DNA of 64,000 nt from the NCBI GenBank assembly GCA_012064415.1, contig SSNU01000075.1, forward strand, positions 880,686-944,685. The letters are read 5' to 3'. A program made the translations under genes and the position numbers. Source of the DNA: Gyrodactylus bullatarudis. Lineage: Eukaryota > Platyhelminthes > Monogenea > Gyrodactylidea > Gyrodactylidae. The notes under the pieces are model-generated. The model saw nothing but the letters and a program-made list of their open reading frames with translations. It was not told the origin of the DNA and searched no databases. This document shows, in pieces, positions 12,622 through 25,934 of the stretch (position 1 is its first letter; each line of letters starts with the position of its first letter).

Positions 12622-14532
12622 AGGATTTGATTTGTTTGTTGTTCTTCTTGTTTTTTTTCATCTCAATTGTAAATAGAATTATTTTTTAAATATTTTTCTA
12701 TTAAAAAAAGTATTTTTTCTAAATCAAGATTCTTTGATTCAAAGATAGCCTTAATTTAGTTCAGGTTTGATTCAAGGTCCTAGATAAATTCGATTGACCG
12801 ATCTCGTAATCAGTGTATTCATGAACCAGGTGAAAAGTTCTAGTCAATGACCATTATAAGTACGGTAATAGTTTTTTAGTCTTTGTTACCTAAACGTAAA
12901 ATCAATATGAGAAACAGAGTAATATGAATGTAATTAAATAAAGGCTTACTTATACTTTCATTAGTCTGCATCTCACATACAATTTAATTGACCTCATGTG
13001 TAAAAAAAGGAGGAATGTGGGAGGGGTGGACGAGAAAGTATATTATTTAATGTGTCTCTCTTTTTCTGTTCATGTGTTGAGTGTATATACTAGCATGCTG
13101 ATGTAACATTAAATTTGCTGAGTATAATTGAGTCATTCATGCAAGAGGAGGAGAGAATAGACAATAGATGATGATTATCCCTGAAAAAAGGATATTTCCA
13201 TTGTTACATTTTTTATCCCTGTCGAATAGATAACAGAGTTCCTCTCCTCTCAAAAGAAATTTCCCAACGTAATCAACAATGAAGATGCGAAAAAATAATA
13301 GAGTCAACTCGGCTTTACCTTAAAAACCAGTAAACAAAAGCTTATCTACTTGTTAGCGACAAAAAAATCTTTAATGGAACTTTTTAGATTCATCTACAAT
13401 CGAAAAACATTGAAATTCCATGGAAATTGTGCTAAGAAAAAAAATAAATCAAGCAAGAAGAAAAAGATTTTGAAGTTCTATTGATTTTCAATTATTATAC
13501 GTAAAAAGATGTTACACAAAAGCCTATTATTATAATATTTTAACTCGAAAATATATATCTATTAATAGAACCAACGTCCAATAGAGGAAAATCGGGTCAA
13601 GAAAAACCTATAAAGAGAGTAGTAAAATAACGTTATCAGATTAAAACAACGTCCATCATGTGGACAAGTTATTAGATAAAAAGAATATTTTTCTATTTTA
13701 TTAATTAAACGGGTAGGATAAAAATTGACTTGAGTTTGTGTGTGGTCTCAGCTCGGGACTCTGTAGGGGTTCCATTTCTTTATATTAATCAAGAACCTCT
13801 TGGCTGAATCTATATTTTCAATGAACATGAGACAAATTGGGGATCTACTCATTAGAATAGAAGGAAATCTATCAATCATTTGAATTCTAATTACAAATAA
13901 AAACAAAATTATAAGAAACTCTGTAGAGGATATAAATTCAGGATGTATCCTTTTTATGAGTGAATCAGGTTGAAGATTATCATAAATTCGTTCTTCTTTC
14001 CTCATAACATGGGGTTATTTATTGATAGAAGCTTTTCTGTTGTCAGAGATGGAAGATGAACATTATTGGAAAGGGGGGGGTGGATGAGGATTAGTTAGGT
14101 TAGGGAATGTATATTTTATTCATTTTTTCATTGCACTAAACGTACGACTGTAGATCCCTCTATCAATAGTTATTGATTTATTTGTAAACTTTTCTGGATA
14201 AACTTGCCTTGTGTTTCTGATTATAATGGATTATATTGAACTTGTAAATTCTTACCCAATCTCTCTTCTAGCTAAACCTTGTTGAATATTTATTGTTTAC
14301 TTTTGTTATATACGATAATCTACACCCACATTGGGTTGGTTTTTTTGAAAAATTTAAATCATTTACAAGTTATAGATAAAGTGTTTAGAAAAAACCTTAT
14401 ATTATATTCAACAAAGGACCTAAAGCTAATTGTATAAATATTATTTATGGCCAATTTTCAAATTTCAATTTGGCGCAAAAATCTTGAACTTTGAGGAAAA
14501 TGATTAATGATTTAAAATTCATAATTAACACA

Positions 14533-15290
14533 AAATGTACATTTCTCAAAGGTTCATCAGTAGTGTCTCTTTGTTTATAATAAAAGTTAAATAATTGAAT
14601 GAAAATAATAATTTACAATTAGTAAAAGTTCAAGAGATAAGAATGAATGTAACCTGAAAAAACACCAAAACTCTCCAATAAATAGCAGCAATGGAGAAAA
14701 AAGTGGAAAATCTTACATAGGCCAAGGTAATAGAAGGTTATAAAGCTAGTTGACATGAAGATGAGAATTTACTTTTATTAAAAAAAACTCAATGTTTTTC
14801 TCAGGAAAGTCAGGAAAAATTTTCTATCGATTTCAAAGATTTGAACCAGTTACATGCAGATATTTGAGATCAGCATTAGACAAAGAATTTAAATTGAGCC
14901 GTATAGGAAGAGAGGAATCTACTGTTTTCAAGGGAAAGTTAAACTTTAAAATTTTGGATCATTCCCAATCGTGATAATCAATAAATTCAAATTTTTCGAT
15001 TTCCCACAGTAATGACGAATTTCGGTGAATTTCTGCAGCCCAATTCGAATTCTTCATTCAATGTTAATCTCATATATTCTGCATTTAACTGTTTCAAATC
15101 TTTGAAATCGATAAAAATTTTGAGCTCAAAACAGAAAAAGTGGAAATTCGGGGAATTTTCAAAATTCGAAAAACAGCCAAATTCATATCATATTAGGTTT
15201 AAGAGTAATTCTTTTGACTGCATAAATTTTAAAATGGCAGAATGGTCAAAAGAGGTTTTTCGAGGATCGAGATTAGATTTCATACCCATG
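14533..15290 (+). repeat. Composite of two dispersed repeat families
   Basis: 14,533-14,690 matches 1,339-1,480. From about 14,742 the sequence carries motifs of an abundant family: AAAGCTAGTTGACATGAAGA, ATTAGACAAAGAATTTAAAT, and at 15,098 TCTTTGAAATCGATAAAAAT followed by TTTTGAGCTCA. Related motifs recur near 22,130-22,200, 23,480-23,930, 25,430-25,640, 26,450-26,710, 37,070-37,110, 62,030-62,110 and 63,330-63,350. The open frames at 14,792 and 15,012 lie inside this repeat and are not genes. Confidence 0.65.
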
Positions 15291-16482
15291 AGTTCCTAAA
15301 TGGATGTCATCTGTGGATTATTCTCTGAATAGTTTGAAAAATCAATAACTGTGGTTATAGAGATTAGAAGAGTGAACAGTGTGTGGGTGTGTGTACTTAG
15401 TCAAAAGTCAGAAGAAAAGTATCAGAAATATTGACAGAAATAATGACCAAAGAATGTCATTTAGTAACTATAGGCCAAGAATAAATATCTGCATATGATT
15501 TTGAGAAAAGAATAGTAATAATTATAAAGTTTGATGTCATCTGATTGACATGGCACAAGCAGTCTCTCTTTCTCTCCTGATAGATTTTTATCGTGGAATT
15601 TTAAAAAGATGAATTTTTAAAATGAAATTGAAATTTTACTTTTAATGAGTCACCAATACATTTGAAGTGGAGGTAGCTAAAGAAATGGACATTCAAGAGT
15701 ATTTTTCCAACGTTATAATCTAATTGATGACATAACAATGCAGAGAAAAGTAATAAAAATAAAAGAGGTTTTTTTCTCACCACCAGAAAAAACAGAATTG
15801 ACACTTAAAGAAAACAAGAGCTTTTCATTTGTATGGTCTGTGATGGTTGGATGATGATACACGCATTCAAGGTAAACTCTATTAGGACCTTAAAAAGTCT
15901 TTTTTGTCTATCCTATAGTTTTATATTTATGAATAGGCTGATTACAGTTGTTTTAACTCAATTATTTTTAGTTCAAAAGTTGTCGATCAAAAAATTACCC
16001 ATCACAGACGAGATTGCATATTTGAATTCTACAAGTATGATTACTCGATAAGTGTTAGCTTACTTTTTACCAATAATGTAGGTTTTCAAAAAACCGTTTT
16101 AAACAAAAATTAATTTTCTGAAAGTGGTTGAAAAGAATTCAATCTGCATTTGAGCTAATACATACTTTTTTTATGAAAAATGGAAATAAATTAGATAATC
16201 TCCAGTTTTTTCCCTGGATATTGATGAAATATAATGCAAAAAGTCTAATAGAGATAAAAACTTGACCTCTAAAAGAAATTTAAAAAATAAACATAAGTTT
16301 TTTGAAAAATCTCACGCCAGAAGAAGAATACAACATGTATTCGAAATATTGGGAAACTATTCTTATCAGGGTAATCGAAATGGTTTTTTATTCTAATATT
16401 AATTTTAATTTTCTTTCAAGGGATGAATTATATTATCAGAGTTATTACTCTAATAATTCTGATTTTTATAGTCCTTATTCTT

Positions 16483-16600
16483 TAAGAAATACTACACCTT
16501 TCTCTCCCCTTTCTTTTTTCTACAGATAGACCAATACAAGCCAAAAGACAACATAGTCAGGTAGCAAGCAAACAACGTTATAGTCAATATAAAAATAAAC
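16483..16600 (+). repeat. Dispersed repeat, partner at 29,451
   Basis: AGAAATACTACACCTTTC, then TTTCTACAGATAG, then AGACAACATAGTCAGGTAGC are shared in the same order with 29,451-29,575, which lies in an intron of the active protease gene. Confidence 0.65.
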
Positions 16601-19511
16601 TTTTCTGGCACGAAAAAAAGATTGAATTTATCGATCGAGATGTTTGGTGTTATTCAAAAAGTTTTATTCAGATAAATATTGAAATTAAGGACAAATTTCT
16701 TGTCTTGGGATAATGATTCTATCTGTTATATTTGTATTGCATTGGATTTCTTTACCTTGAATGCAATTTTAGACATTTTAAACTAATTACCTCTAAGGAA
16801 GTAAGCCAACTTTTCTCAGGTCACATGTTTTATTTTGTACAATGTGCTTCTTACATGCTAGAGATTATCGATCTTTCATCATAGATTTTGGTTTGAGAAT
16901 AAAGGTCGATCGAAGACGTGTGTGGTCATAATCAGAGGCTTGATTTTCACTCAATAGAAGAGTGGACGGGCTTGTTTATTTATAGAGTTTATTGCGTAAC
17001 TATTGCGACTTTTATGACTTCCTAAAGGAATCAATTATTTATTCAAAAAACTTTAAAAGACACGAGGCATTATTATGCTTAGAGAGAATGTCCTTGTGAA
17101 TAATTTAGATGGGCAAGCACATTTCTCACCTTTTAGTAATCCTTTTCATTTAGACAAGTAACACGAATGACTCATTTTTTAACAGATAAATCTAGATGAA
17201 GTGATGTGATAACTTTGAATCAGAGTGTTTTCCTTTATCTGATTTATTCACGAAAAATAAAACACTGTGGATAAATCTTTAATATAAATTTGATTTTACT
17301 TGATAATAACTTGAACCTTTTTTTCTATTATAATTATTTATTTGAGAATTAATGAAATTTTCATGATCCAAAATCAAAAAGAAGTGCTTAAAAATGGATG
17401 CAATCGACTAAAAACTCTTTGATCAATAAAATTCAAGCTCAAAAAAATTAGGTACAATAGAACTAAAGATTTAAATCAAGAGAATTTGTTCTATTTTATG
17501 AAATATTTAAAAAAAGATTATTTCATGAAAAGTGAAAGGCTGAAATTACGAACGAAAGCTTCTGGAAGAGCCCTCAGATTTCAAATTCTATCATGGACCA
17601 AAAACTATAGTTTAGTAAAATTTCTAGGAGTTCCATAGTGATTTAAAAGTAACATGAGACTTGAAGGATTACATTATACTCCCTCAAAAGAAATCGAAAA
17701 GGTCTGTGATAAACATACTAAAGACGTTTTAATACAGTATACAGCACCGCTCGAAAGATTTTACTGGTTTATAGCATCAAGCAGACGAGTTAGAATTTTT
17801 TTTTGATCTGTAGCCTATTGGATAAAAAACTAAAATAGCTTAGCCTCTAACTAATTTTAGAAGGAGATAATTAATCTCAACGCTCGGACCACGTCGATCA
17901 GTTACGGAATTTTCAGTTTAGCAAAAATACACCTATTTGATCTATTCACTTTTATTCAAGCAATTTCAAATCCATATCCAAGCTTATCAAGTCATGATAA
18001 TATTTCTACATTCGATTAAATGTTTTGAGTTGTAGAACAGTTCTCCATAACAGGTGGATGTTGCTTAATTAAGTAGTGGACAAGTAAGAAAATCAATCAA
18101 TTGTGTTGTGTGTACATAACTAAAATATAACTTGATATACAAATAGAAAAGGATTTTATAGACATTCTATTGTCAAATTGGTAATGAACATGCTCTCCCT
18201 ATCTAATTGCATTAATTTCTTTAATAACAACGATGAATAATGTACTGATGAAAAGAGTCAGTTTATTTATTCTCTCTGAAAAAACTATATAATCTGTCCA
18301 TCTAGAGTCTGAATGACAAATAAATGTAATTCCACGAGAGAATTAAATGAGTTGAGGCCAGTGGGCAGAGAGGGAGAAAGAGTCTGCCCAAATCAAATCA
18401 AGAAGGGAATACGGAGACAGGTGTGGACATTGGAAGTAGGATGGATGGATGGATTAGGAAATCTGTTTGTAAGGGCGCACGCGTACAAATACAAAAGCAA
18501 AATAGAGAATTTAGCTAGCAATGACGCATTCATCGTATGAATGGAGGGCTAAAGATTTTTTCAGCCAAGTCTTACTCAAAAGTAACTCAACTGAAAAAGT
18601 AACTCGTGCATGGGACAAGTAATAACTGAATATAAAGAGAAATCTAACAGACCAATAATATGGCATCTTTCAAAGAAAAAAACTTTCAAGATTTAAATTT
18701 AAGTATAATTTTTCGATTTTAAGGTATTATTTTGATACTTTATAGCGAATTTAAAACAAATATCTTACATGAAATACTTACGAGTAAACCGAATAAAAAT
18801 TCGAAAAACAAATTAATGTTGAAATTAAAATAAAACATTGAAATACTTTCAAAATCATCATCTTCAGAGTTATTAGGATCATTGATATGAATGAAATAAG
18901 ATTTATTTTGTAAAAACTAAAACTGCTGTAGAGTTAATCAACATAAAGATAGGAATCTCAATTTTTTTCATCAAAAATGCGAAGATTTTGTTACCATATG
19001 AAAGAAAGAAAGAATTCTGAAAAATTATTCCCTTTTATTGATGCTAAAACTTTTGAACCATTACCTAGAATTTCTAGGTAGAAATACTCTTTTAAAATAT
19101 CTGTTCATTTACCTCGAGTTTCATTTTTTACTGAGTTATATTTACAAATTTATTTATTCAGAATTTTCAACAAAACCTACTTAAATGTCTGAATGATAAC
19201 TTATCATTCAAATGAAAATCAATGATAATCATTGATAACTGTTAATAAACTAATAAAGAAATATAGTGCTTACTTGAGAGTAGTTATACAAATATTTGTT
19301 TGAGTTAAAAAGTGAGTAGCAAAAAAAAGATTTTCCACAAGATTTACTAAAACTCATTTTCACCATGAACAGGAATATTATTGAGCTTAGTTTTGTAAAG
19401 CTACAACGACACGAAAAATTAGGCAAAATTATGAATCCTCAATGAACCATGATGTCAGAAGAAGGTTTTATTTAATGAATAGAAAATATATTTGGCCTAA
19501 TGAATTTTATT

Positions 19512-22500
19512 TTATTCATCAATTAAACTTTTAATCCATGCTGAGGCAGTGTTTGGCCTAGCATAGATGCTAGGATATCCAGATTTACCGCAGCCTGTCT
19601 GGTGTGAAACAACCCCGTACAACTTGTATTTTTCTAGTAATATGGAGAAAAAAGACATGACGAAAAATTCACGAGATTTTTACTAGGAATCAGGTTAGGT
19701 AATCAGAGGATAACGATGATAGATTAGGGATGTAGATTGAATGATAATTTCTAATCGAGAAGCATGCAACGACTTACTTTGGTTTAAACAAACAAGGGGA
19801 CTGCCAACATCTCCTTTGCAGGCATTAGAGAGGCCAGCCAGGGATTCTGTGCAGAGCATTGAGTCTTGGATGACACCGTAGTAGTCTTTGCATTGTGTGC
19901 TAGGCATATATTCAGTTGGCGTCATCTTCAAGAGGTTGCCGTCACTCCAGGAGGCTACGAGACATTTATCACTTGGAAATTCATTATCAGCAGGGATACA
20001 GGTCATTTTGACTTTCTTGTTGAATTTGATGTTTTCGTTATTAGTTGGAGTAATTTTGACCATTGCTAAATCATTATTGTAACGAGCCTTTTCTGTTTTC
20101 AAAGAAAAAGCATGTTTAATTAATATATACTTTGGAGTAGTGATTAGAAAATTAAATTTAAAAATTACCATTGAATTTGTTGTGTAGATGTATTTCCTTA
20201 ATTTTGAAGGTCTGGCGGTCCTTGTTGACTTCAACAGAATTCAAATCACCAACTACAACAAGGAGATTTCCTTTGGGATCATTTATTCCACTATAATGAT
20301 TTAATTTAGTTTTCATCTTATATGGACATTTGGGAATCTTTATAAAAAGAAATAACTAACTTGAAGCAGCTTGCAGTGGTTAAAATCCACTTTTCACTAA
20401 GAATAACACCACTGCATTTAAGATCGCCAAGGTTAGTCACCAACTTTGCAAGCCATGGGAAGCCGCCGTCGTCAGCTAAGAAGCCACCTTCAACCATTTT
20501 TGTGCCGTCCCATTGCTCAATTTCTCTTACACCGCATTCTACAGTTTTTGCTGGTTTGGCCGGTTCCTCCTTTCCTTTCTTGTCTTTCTTTGCTTTGCAG
20601 TTGATGGAAACATCTTCTCGATGAGAACAAGTTGTCATTCCCCATTCAGCGTGTTTACAGGCCATGAGGCTATTCTCGGATCCAGTACATTTGACCTTAT
20701 CTAAAGCAATGAATCCACGGCCTGGGCCATACTCAGTGCTTGGAATGACTTTTGATTCTTTTTCAAAGCCCAACATTCGACAGGCAACTTTGGCGGCATT
20801 ATCATCAAAAGAGTCTGAGCAGATTGTTCCATTAACTGGTCCTTTCATAATGATTAGACGGCCAACTTTATCGTCACCTTCTAGAGCAACTTTGATGGAA
20901 CAGTCATGATTCTCATCAGATCGATCGCCACAATCATCAACATTGTTGCAGACTAAACTCTTGTTGATGCATTTACCAGATTTTGTGCATTTAAATTCGT
21001 CATTTGTACATTCTGGAATAATAAAGATTATATGAAATTACCTCTTTTCTTTGAGCACTGTAGTGCGACAGCTTCCCTCTTTGTACATGACGTCTTGAAG
21101 AAGTCAGATTTTGGACAGTCACCGAGGAATTTTTCTGAACCTTTACAGGCAACATCTTGAAGAAGACCCTTATCATTGCCATAGGGGAGACCAGCTTCTT
21201 GTACTGTCATGAAGTTGATGGCAAAGCTAGAAAGAATTTATTCATTCAAGACCTACTCAAAGCCGAGTTCCTTGCATGCGACATTTGCAGAGTCCATTGT
21301 GAAACCATTAATACAGACGTAGCCCCAATCTTGAAGATGATGAATTTCAAGTCTTCCCAAGCTAAGATCATTCACTTGGGTAATTAGCCTAGTCTTGTAA
21401 TCACTCTTCAAGGCTAAGGATCAAATTAAATAATGAAGATGAAAAGTGATTTAGAGAGATAAAACCAACCCTTGCAGTCAGCTTCATCAGCACCATCGCC
21501 ACAGTTGTTTACTCCATTACATAGAAGATCTCGAGGCAACTTGAGACCGTTTTTGCAGTTAAAGTTACCAGTAGAATAATTGTTGATAAAGGTATAAAGA
21601 TCACTGTCTTTATCGGTGAAAATTTCAGACTTTTCTGGAGCCTTGCCCAATAGTTGACATGACGATAAGGATACTTTTCTTGCCTTGTAGTAATTAACAC
21701 CCTCACAGATGAAACCGTATAAGTAATAGGTGTGAAGGGTTGTACATTTTTGGACACACTGTTAATATTAATAAAAAATTATATTACCTTCAGTAAGATA
21801 AACTTGGTATAAGCTCACCTCTTCTAGAGTTAGATTTTGAATGACGGCACGAGGGACAACGATACCCTTCATACTAATAACCTTAGATGTTCTGTCAATA
21901 GCGGTTTTGTCAACTGAAATTTAAAAAATTTTAGTTTTGTAAAAATCTTTTAGCTTCTTTAAAGTAAAAAACCTAATTCATCTAAAATAAAAGCCTCTTT
22001 CAGACGTTTCTAAAGATTAAAGGACATCTAGTGGTTTAGATTCAGAAAAAATTACCGTAACTTAGAATAAACATGGATCCGATAAGCTCTGAGAATAAAA
22101 ATACTTCCCGAAAAAATTAATTCGAAGCAATTAGATGCCTATATTTGGGATCAAAATTAGACAAAAGAAGTTCCCAGAAAATCAGCCTTTTCAAGAAAGT
22201 TCCAGCCCAATTTGTCTTGATATTTACTATGGTTGCAATCTTGAAAAATCTGTTTTTCATAGCTGTTTAAGCTTTTTCATGAGTATTTTCATTCAGGACT
22301 ACGGTTGAGTTAATTTTCCGAATCAATTCTAAATATCTTAAAGAAGAATTATTCATTAATTAAAAGTAAGGGACTTTGTTTATGACTTTAATCGAATTAA
22401 CCACTAGCTACTGGAAAGGGCCTACCACTGTAACCATTTCTGCAAATACCAATGTTCGAGTCATTAATTTTGCAAATGTCACTTGTTAGAAACAACTCAC

Positions 22501-25104
22501 CTTTGCAGTTTCTTTCATCAGCGCCATCGGAACAGTCATTGAAGCCATCACAAATTTTTGTCTGATCGATGCATCTGAAAAAAATTAATTTCTTTAATCT
22601 GATATTTAGAGAGTTGAAAGGAACTCACGATTGATCTTTGGAGCATACGAAATCTTTCGAATCACATTCCATTGCTAAAACAAATAATTTCATTAGGCAA
22701 GATATAAGTGATAACTTAGAAGTAAAAGAATGGGTTTACTTACAATCAGTGCAGAAAATCTTGTGTTCATCCTCACCGAGCCCGCAATCAGCGTAACCGT
22801 CACATACCATGGACTTGCTTAGGCATCGACTGTCAAGTGTGAATAAATATTAAATGATTAATCATCGAATACTTTCATTTGATTGGTTCTCTAATCTGAT
22901 TGGTCAACAGGGTATGATTACAATTACAACTCACTCAACTTTGACGTTACCCGAACTCTTACAAAAGAAGGTATCCTTTGGACAATTACCCTTATTGTAA
23001 CCGGTAACATAATTATCGATAGTTGCACTTGTCGTAAAGTTATGGCTTAGTGAACAAGTGGGTAGGGAACAGAATCTCTTGATTTTCTTAGCGGCATTTA
23101 CATAACAATATGGTTTCTTTTCTCCACCATAATTTCGACAATAATTATGAGTTATATTAAACTAAGATAGAAATATATTCGAATTATAACGTAAAAAAAT
23201 ATGCATTTCAGTATTATACTAACTGGTTCATACTTTTGGATTTCCTCTTTGGGCCAATTTTGACATATAAAGTTATCCTCAGTTTTACTGTGTGTTCCTC
23301 TATAGGTTTTACCATCGTTTTCATAACATTCATAATTATATTCAGTATTTACTACATAGGAAAATAAAAAGAAGAAGCAATTGAGTGTTGTCCAATCCAT
23401 TTACAGACTCTAAAGTGAGTTTAAACCTGGTAACATCTTAAACTAAAGTAAACATAACATTCCCTATTTTTCTCCATGAAAATATTTACTTTCTGAATTC
23501 AACAATGAATGGATTTTGGCGAAAATTAGGCCATTTTACGCTCTTCGAAAATGCCCCAATTTCCAAATTTTTCAACTTTTAAGATGAAAATTTTCATCGA
23601 TTTAATTCAGATACAAAGCAACTCAGTTCTGATCGAGATTAGACAAAGATTACAAATTTGACCATGAAGGTTGAGAGAAACCCACGCTTTTCAGGAAAAT
23701 AGAAAAATTCAGATTCTCCGGTTTCTCTCAATGATGACGAATTTCTGTGAACCTTTTTGGCATAGCTTGAGATATTTTCTTACACTCTTGATCCATAAAA
23801 TCACAATGGAATTTTTCTAAATTTTTGAAATCAGTAGAAATTCTCAGCTCAATGGTTGAAAAACAGTAGGAAATTGGGGCATTTTCTATATTCTGAAAAA
23901 TTTCCAGCTACTGAATACTGTAATTTTAAAGTACCTCATAGCCTCAATTGGAAATTTGACTGATTTAAACCATTACTGCATAGGCTAACTTACTTGCATT
24001 GATGGGTTTCTTGGTTCTGCCGATATTTTCTTTTTGACAAATGGCTCTCATCTTGTTGCCACATCCATAATTTGCCCACCAGTATTCAGTACTACGATGA
24101 TAACTGTGCAAAAAGGCAATGCCTGCACGTTTGAAAAAGTTCTTTACGCAAACACAAGGTTTTTGCTTTTCATCTTCCTTGTGATCTTCAGGTGGCATCC
24201 AGAATAAGCGTTCTGTTGGCACTTCTTCAAGCGATACACCAGTATCTAACCAGCCGAGGGATGTTTTCTTATCTTGCCATTCGATTAAATGGGCACCAAT
24301 CCAAGCTGATGGAACATCGACGGTTTTATTTACAGAGAGGAATCGTGAAATAAATGACATTTGAGCAGCTGTTGTAAGCCTGGCCAAAGTTGCATTTTGT
24401 TTTTTACATTCGGTCACAGCACCTTCATAGTTGAGTTCTAGTCCGGTTAGCATGTAACAATCGCCAGCAAATTCAGTCCAACCAGGCGGACAACCCTGTT
24501 GAGTATAGCACTTGAGGCCGGCACTTTTGCCAGAGCACTTAATGTCAGTATTTGATGAACAGTTGGCAAGGTTTAACTCAGAACCGGAACATTCAAGTGT
24601 TGGCATCGCATACTTGGCCTGATCATCGACCTTTGGTTCGCCATATACATGAGTTTGAAAAGTGGCCTCAGCTCCCCTGAAACGTTAAAATAAATTTGTC
24701 TATCCAAACTTACATGATGTATCCAAGTTGGCGACAAGCTACATCACCCTTTTGCTTCTTCCAGTAATCAGCACAAACTGGATACCACTCGTTATCTTTG
24801 CGGTTGTAATGTTCAATGCGACCCTCATGTATATCGCCGGCCTTATCGGATACCATTCGTATGTCCATTACGGCATCTTCAACAGTTTTCAGGCTAGCCT
24901 TGGCTAATTTCGAAGAGTCGGGATATTTAGTCTCATCCTTGTTAGTTAAGAAATGTTCTTTATATGTCTTCTTAACTGGCACTGATGGCGGAGGTAAAGT
25001 CAATTTTGTATCGTTAGTGCTTTTTGGCTGGCCCACGGCCAGAGCAATGAATGAGACAATCTAATGATAAACGTAATTCCACTTACCAGCAATAACAAAT
25101 GCAT
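19512..25104 (-). CDS. Secreted mosaic serine protease homologue, catalytically inactive (gene A)
   Basis: 16 exons, 1,181 aa: 25,087-25,104; 24,714-25,060; 23,994-24,676; 23,224-23,351; 22,935-23,161; 22,744-22,829; 22,629-22,674; 22,501-22,574; 21,819-21,913; 21,470-21,758; 21,257-21,413; 21,042-21,226; 20,361-21,012; 20,169-20,290; 19,778-20,092; 19,512-19,633. All junctions keep frame. Order: signal peptide [20 protein letters not shown] (about 70-175); C-type lectin (178-345, [13 protein letters not shown]); kringle (355-440, [15 protein letters not shown]); two LDLa; PAN/apple (545-620); LDLa; SRCR (665-778); LDLa; SRCR (815-915); trypsin fold (about 945-1,181). The catalytic His is Ser (ILTTASC), Asp remains (NNDLAMVKI) and Ser195 is Val (GDVGSP), so it should not hydrolyse peptides. 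The activation site is KMVEGG instead of RIVGG. A TATA box lies about 40 bp upstream, and AATAAA overlaps the stop. Likely an extracellular cofactor or decoy of its paralogue at 25,935-36,195 (inference). Confidence 0.9.
22418..22477 (-). repeat. Fragment of the 3,559 foldback family in a gene A intron
   Basis: GGCCTACCACTGTAACCATT followed by TCTGCAAATACCAATGTTCG matches one arm of the foldback at 3,559-3,819. It lies in the 587-bp intron between the second LDLa exon and the PAN exons, which also carries motifs of the abundant A/T-rich family at about 22,130-22,200. Confidence 0.65.
23480..23935 (-). repeat. Decayed copy of the abundant A/T-rich repeat in a gene A intron
   Basis: Contains CTGATCGAGATTAGACAAAG and TTTTTGAAATCAGTAGAAAT followed by TCTCAGCTCA, which match the core motifs at 14,870 and 15,098. 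It fills most of the 642-bp intron between the C-type lectin and kringle exons. Confidence 0.55.
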
Positions 25105-25934
25105 AACCGTCTTTAATCGTTGATGAAAGCAAATTTGATAATATTTATACCATGAACTGTTGACCGAGATATCTTAATTTTTTTATTTTAACTATATTTT
25201 TGTGTATAAATGTTAAAATAAAAATGTGTCTTGATTTTGTTCTAGCTTTTATATAGTATTCCGTTCAAAGAGCTAATCAATTTTTTACAAAATTTATTCT
25301 TTGACTCGTTAGCTGTTCATAGATCAGATTCTGACTCTTTGAATGAAATGGCTATTTAAGGACTTTTGAAAATCAGATTAGTAATCACATACTAGGCATT
25401 ACATTTTTTCATGGGACTGCAGACAGAAATGTAAAGCTAGTTGCGTGAAGATGAAAATTTATTATCAAAAAAATTTACTAACATAAAATCTATATTTTTT
25501 CCTGATAGACAACTTTGGATTCCATAACGGATGAGTCTATGGGCTATTGGAATAAAGTAGAATTTCCAAAATCTTCAATCTGGCCAAAATTAAGCCATTT
25601 TTTGCTTCAACCATTTTAACAATATAGAAATATTGAGTTTTTTGTAAATATTCCTTTTCATTTCAATGCACCAATGAATGTTTTGTTTAACTTTGATATA
25701 TTTTTCTCGATATATTATGCCCCAGTTTCTTCGGACTGGAGTGCCCAATGAGTTTCGCAACCGACTGTAGACTTATATTGATACAAATTCGGTCTATTTC
25801 TTCCTAAAAAAGGTACTAGCGAGTAAGAGCAGAGCGATCGAATGTTGATTTATCAGAAACTTCATATACTGCTTGAATAAGAAAAAACATTAAAGAAATG
25901 TATAATTATTTATTTGAATTTCAAGTGTAAAATC
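25105..25934. other. Intergenic region between the two protease paralogues
   Basis: 830 bp separate the stop of gene B from the start of gene A. It holds gene A's promoter, gene B's polyadenylation signal (AATAAA on the minus strand near 25,910) and decayed repeat motifs at about 25,430-25,640 (AAAGCTAGTTGCGTGAAGA). No further gene is seen. Confidence 0.6.
25142..25149 (-). promoter_or_regulatory. TATA box of gene A
   Basis: TATAAATA on the minus strand, 38-45 bp upstream of the ATG. The spacing implies a very short 5' leader. The paralogue has TATAAAAA at nearly the same distance, which supports function. Confidence 0.55.

Larger units (their letters stand above)
12622..19511. other. Gene-poor stretch with decayed repeats
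   Basis: I find no supported gene in this 6.9 kb. It holds two repeat families also seen elsewhere (14,533-15,290 and 16,483-16,600). A minus-strand open stretch at 13,748-14,005 and a less A/T-rich plus-strand stretch at 18,313-18,540 have no homology I recognise and no matching splice partners, so they are left uncalled. Confidence 0.45.

Noticed and set aside
14792..15299. Two plus-strand open frames (60 and 95 codons)
   Set aside because: They lie inside a dispersed A/T-rich repeat whose motifs recur at many sites. The reading frame is not conserved between copies.
19866..20909. Several plus-strand open frames of 63-87 codons
   Set aside because: All are antisense shadows of protease and SRCR exons of gene A.
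23976..23993. A possible 18-nt intron (GTAAGT...GCAG) at the end of the gene A lectin exon
   Set aside because: Using it leads to a stop after three codons. Splicing to 23,351 instead gives a complete kringle in phase.
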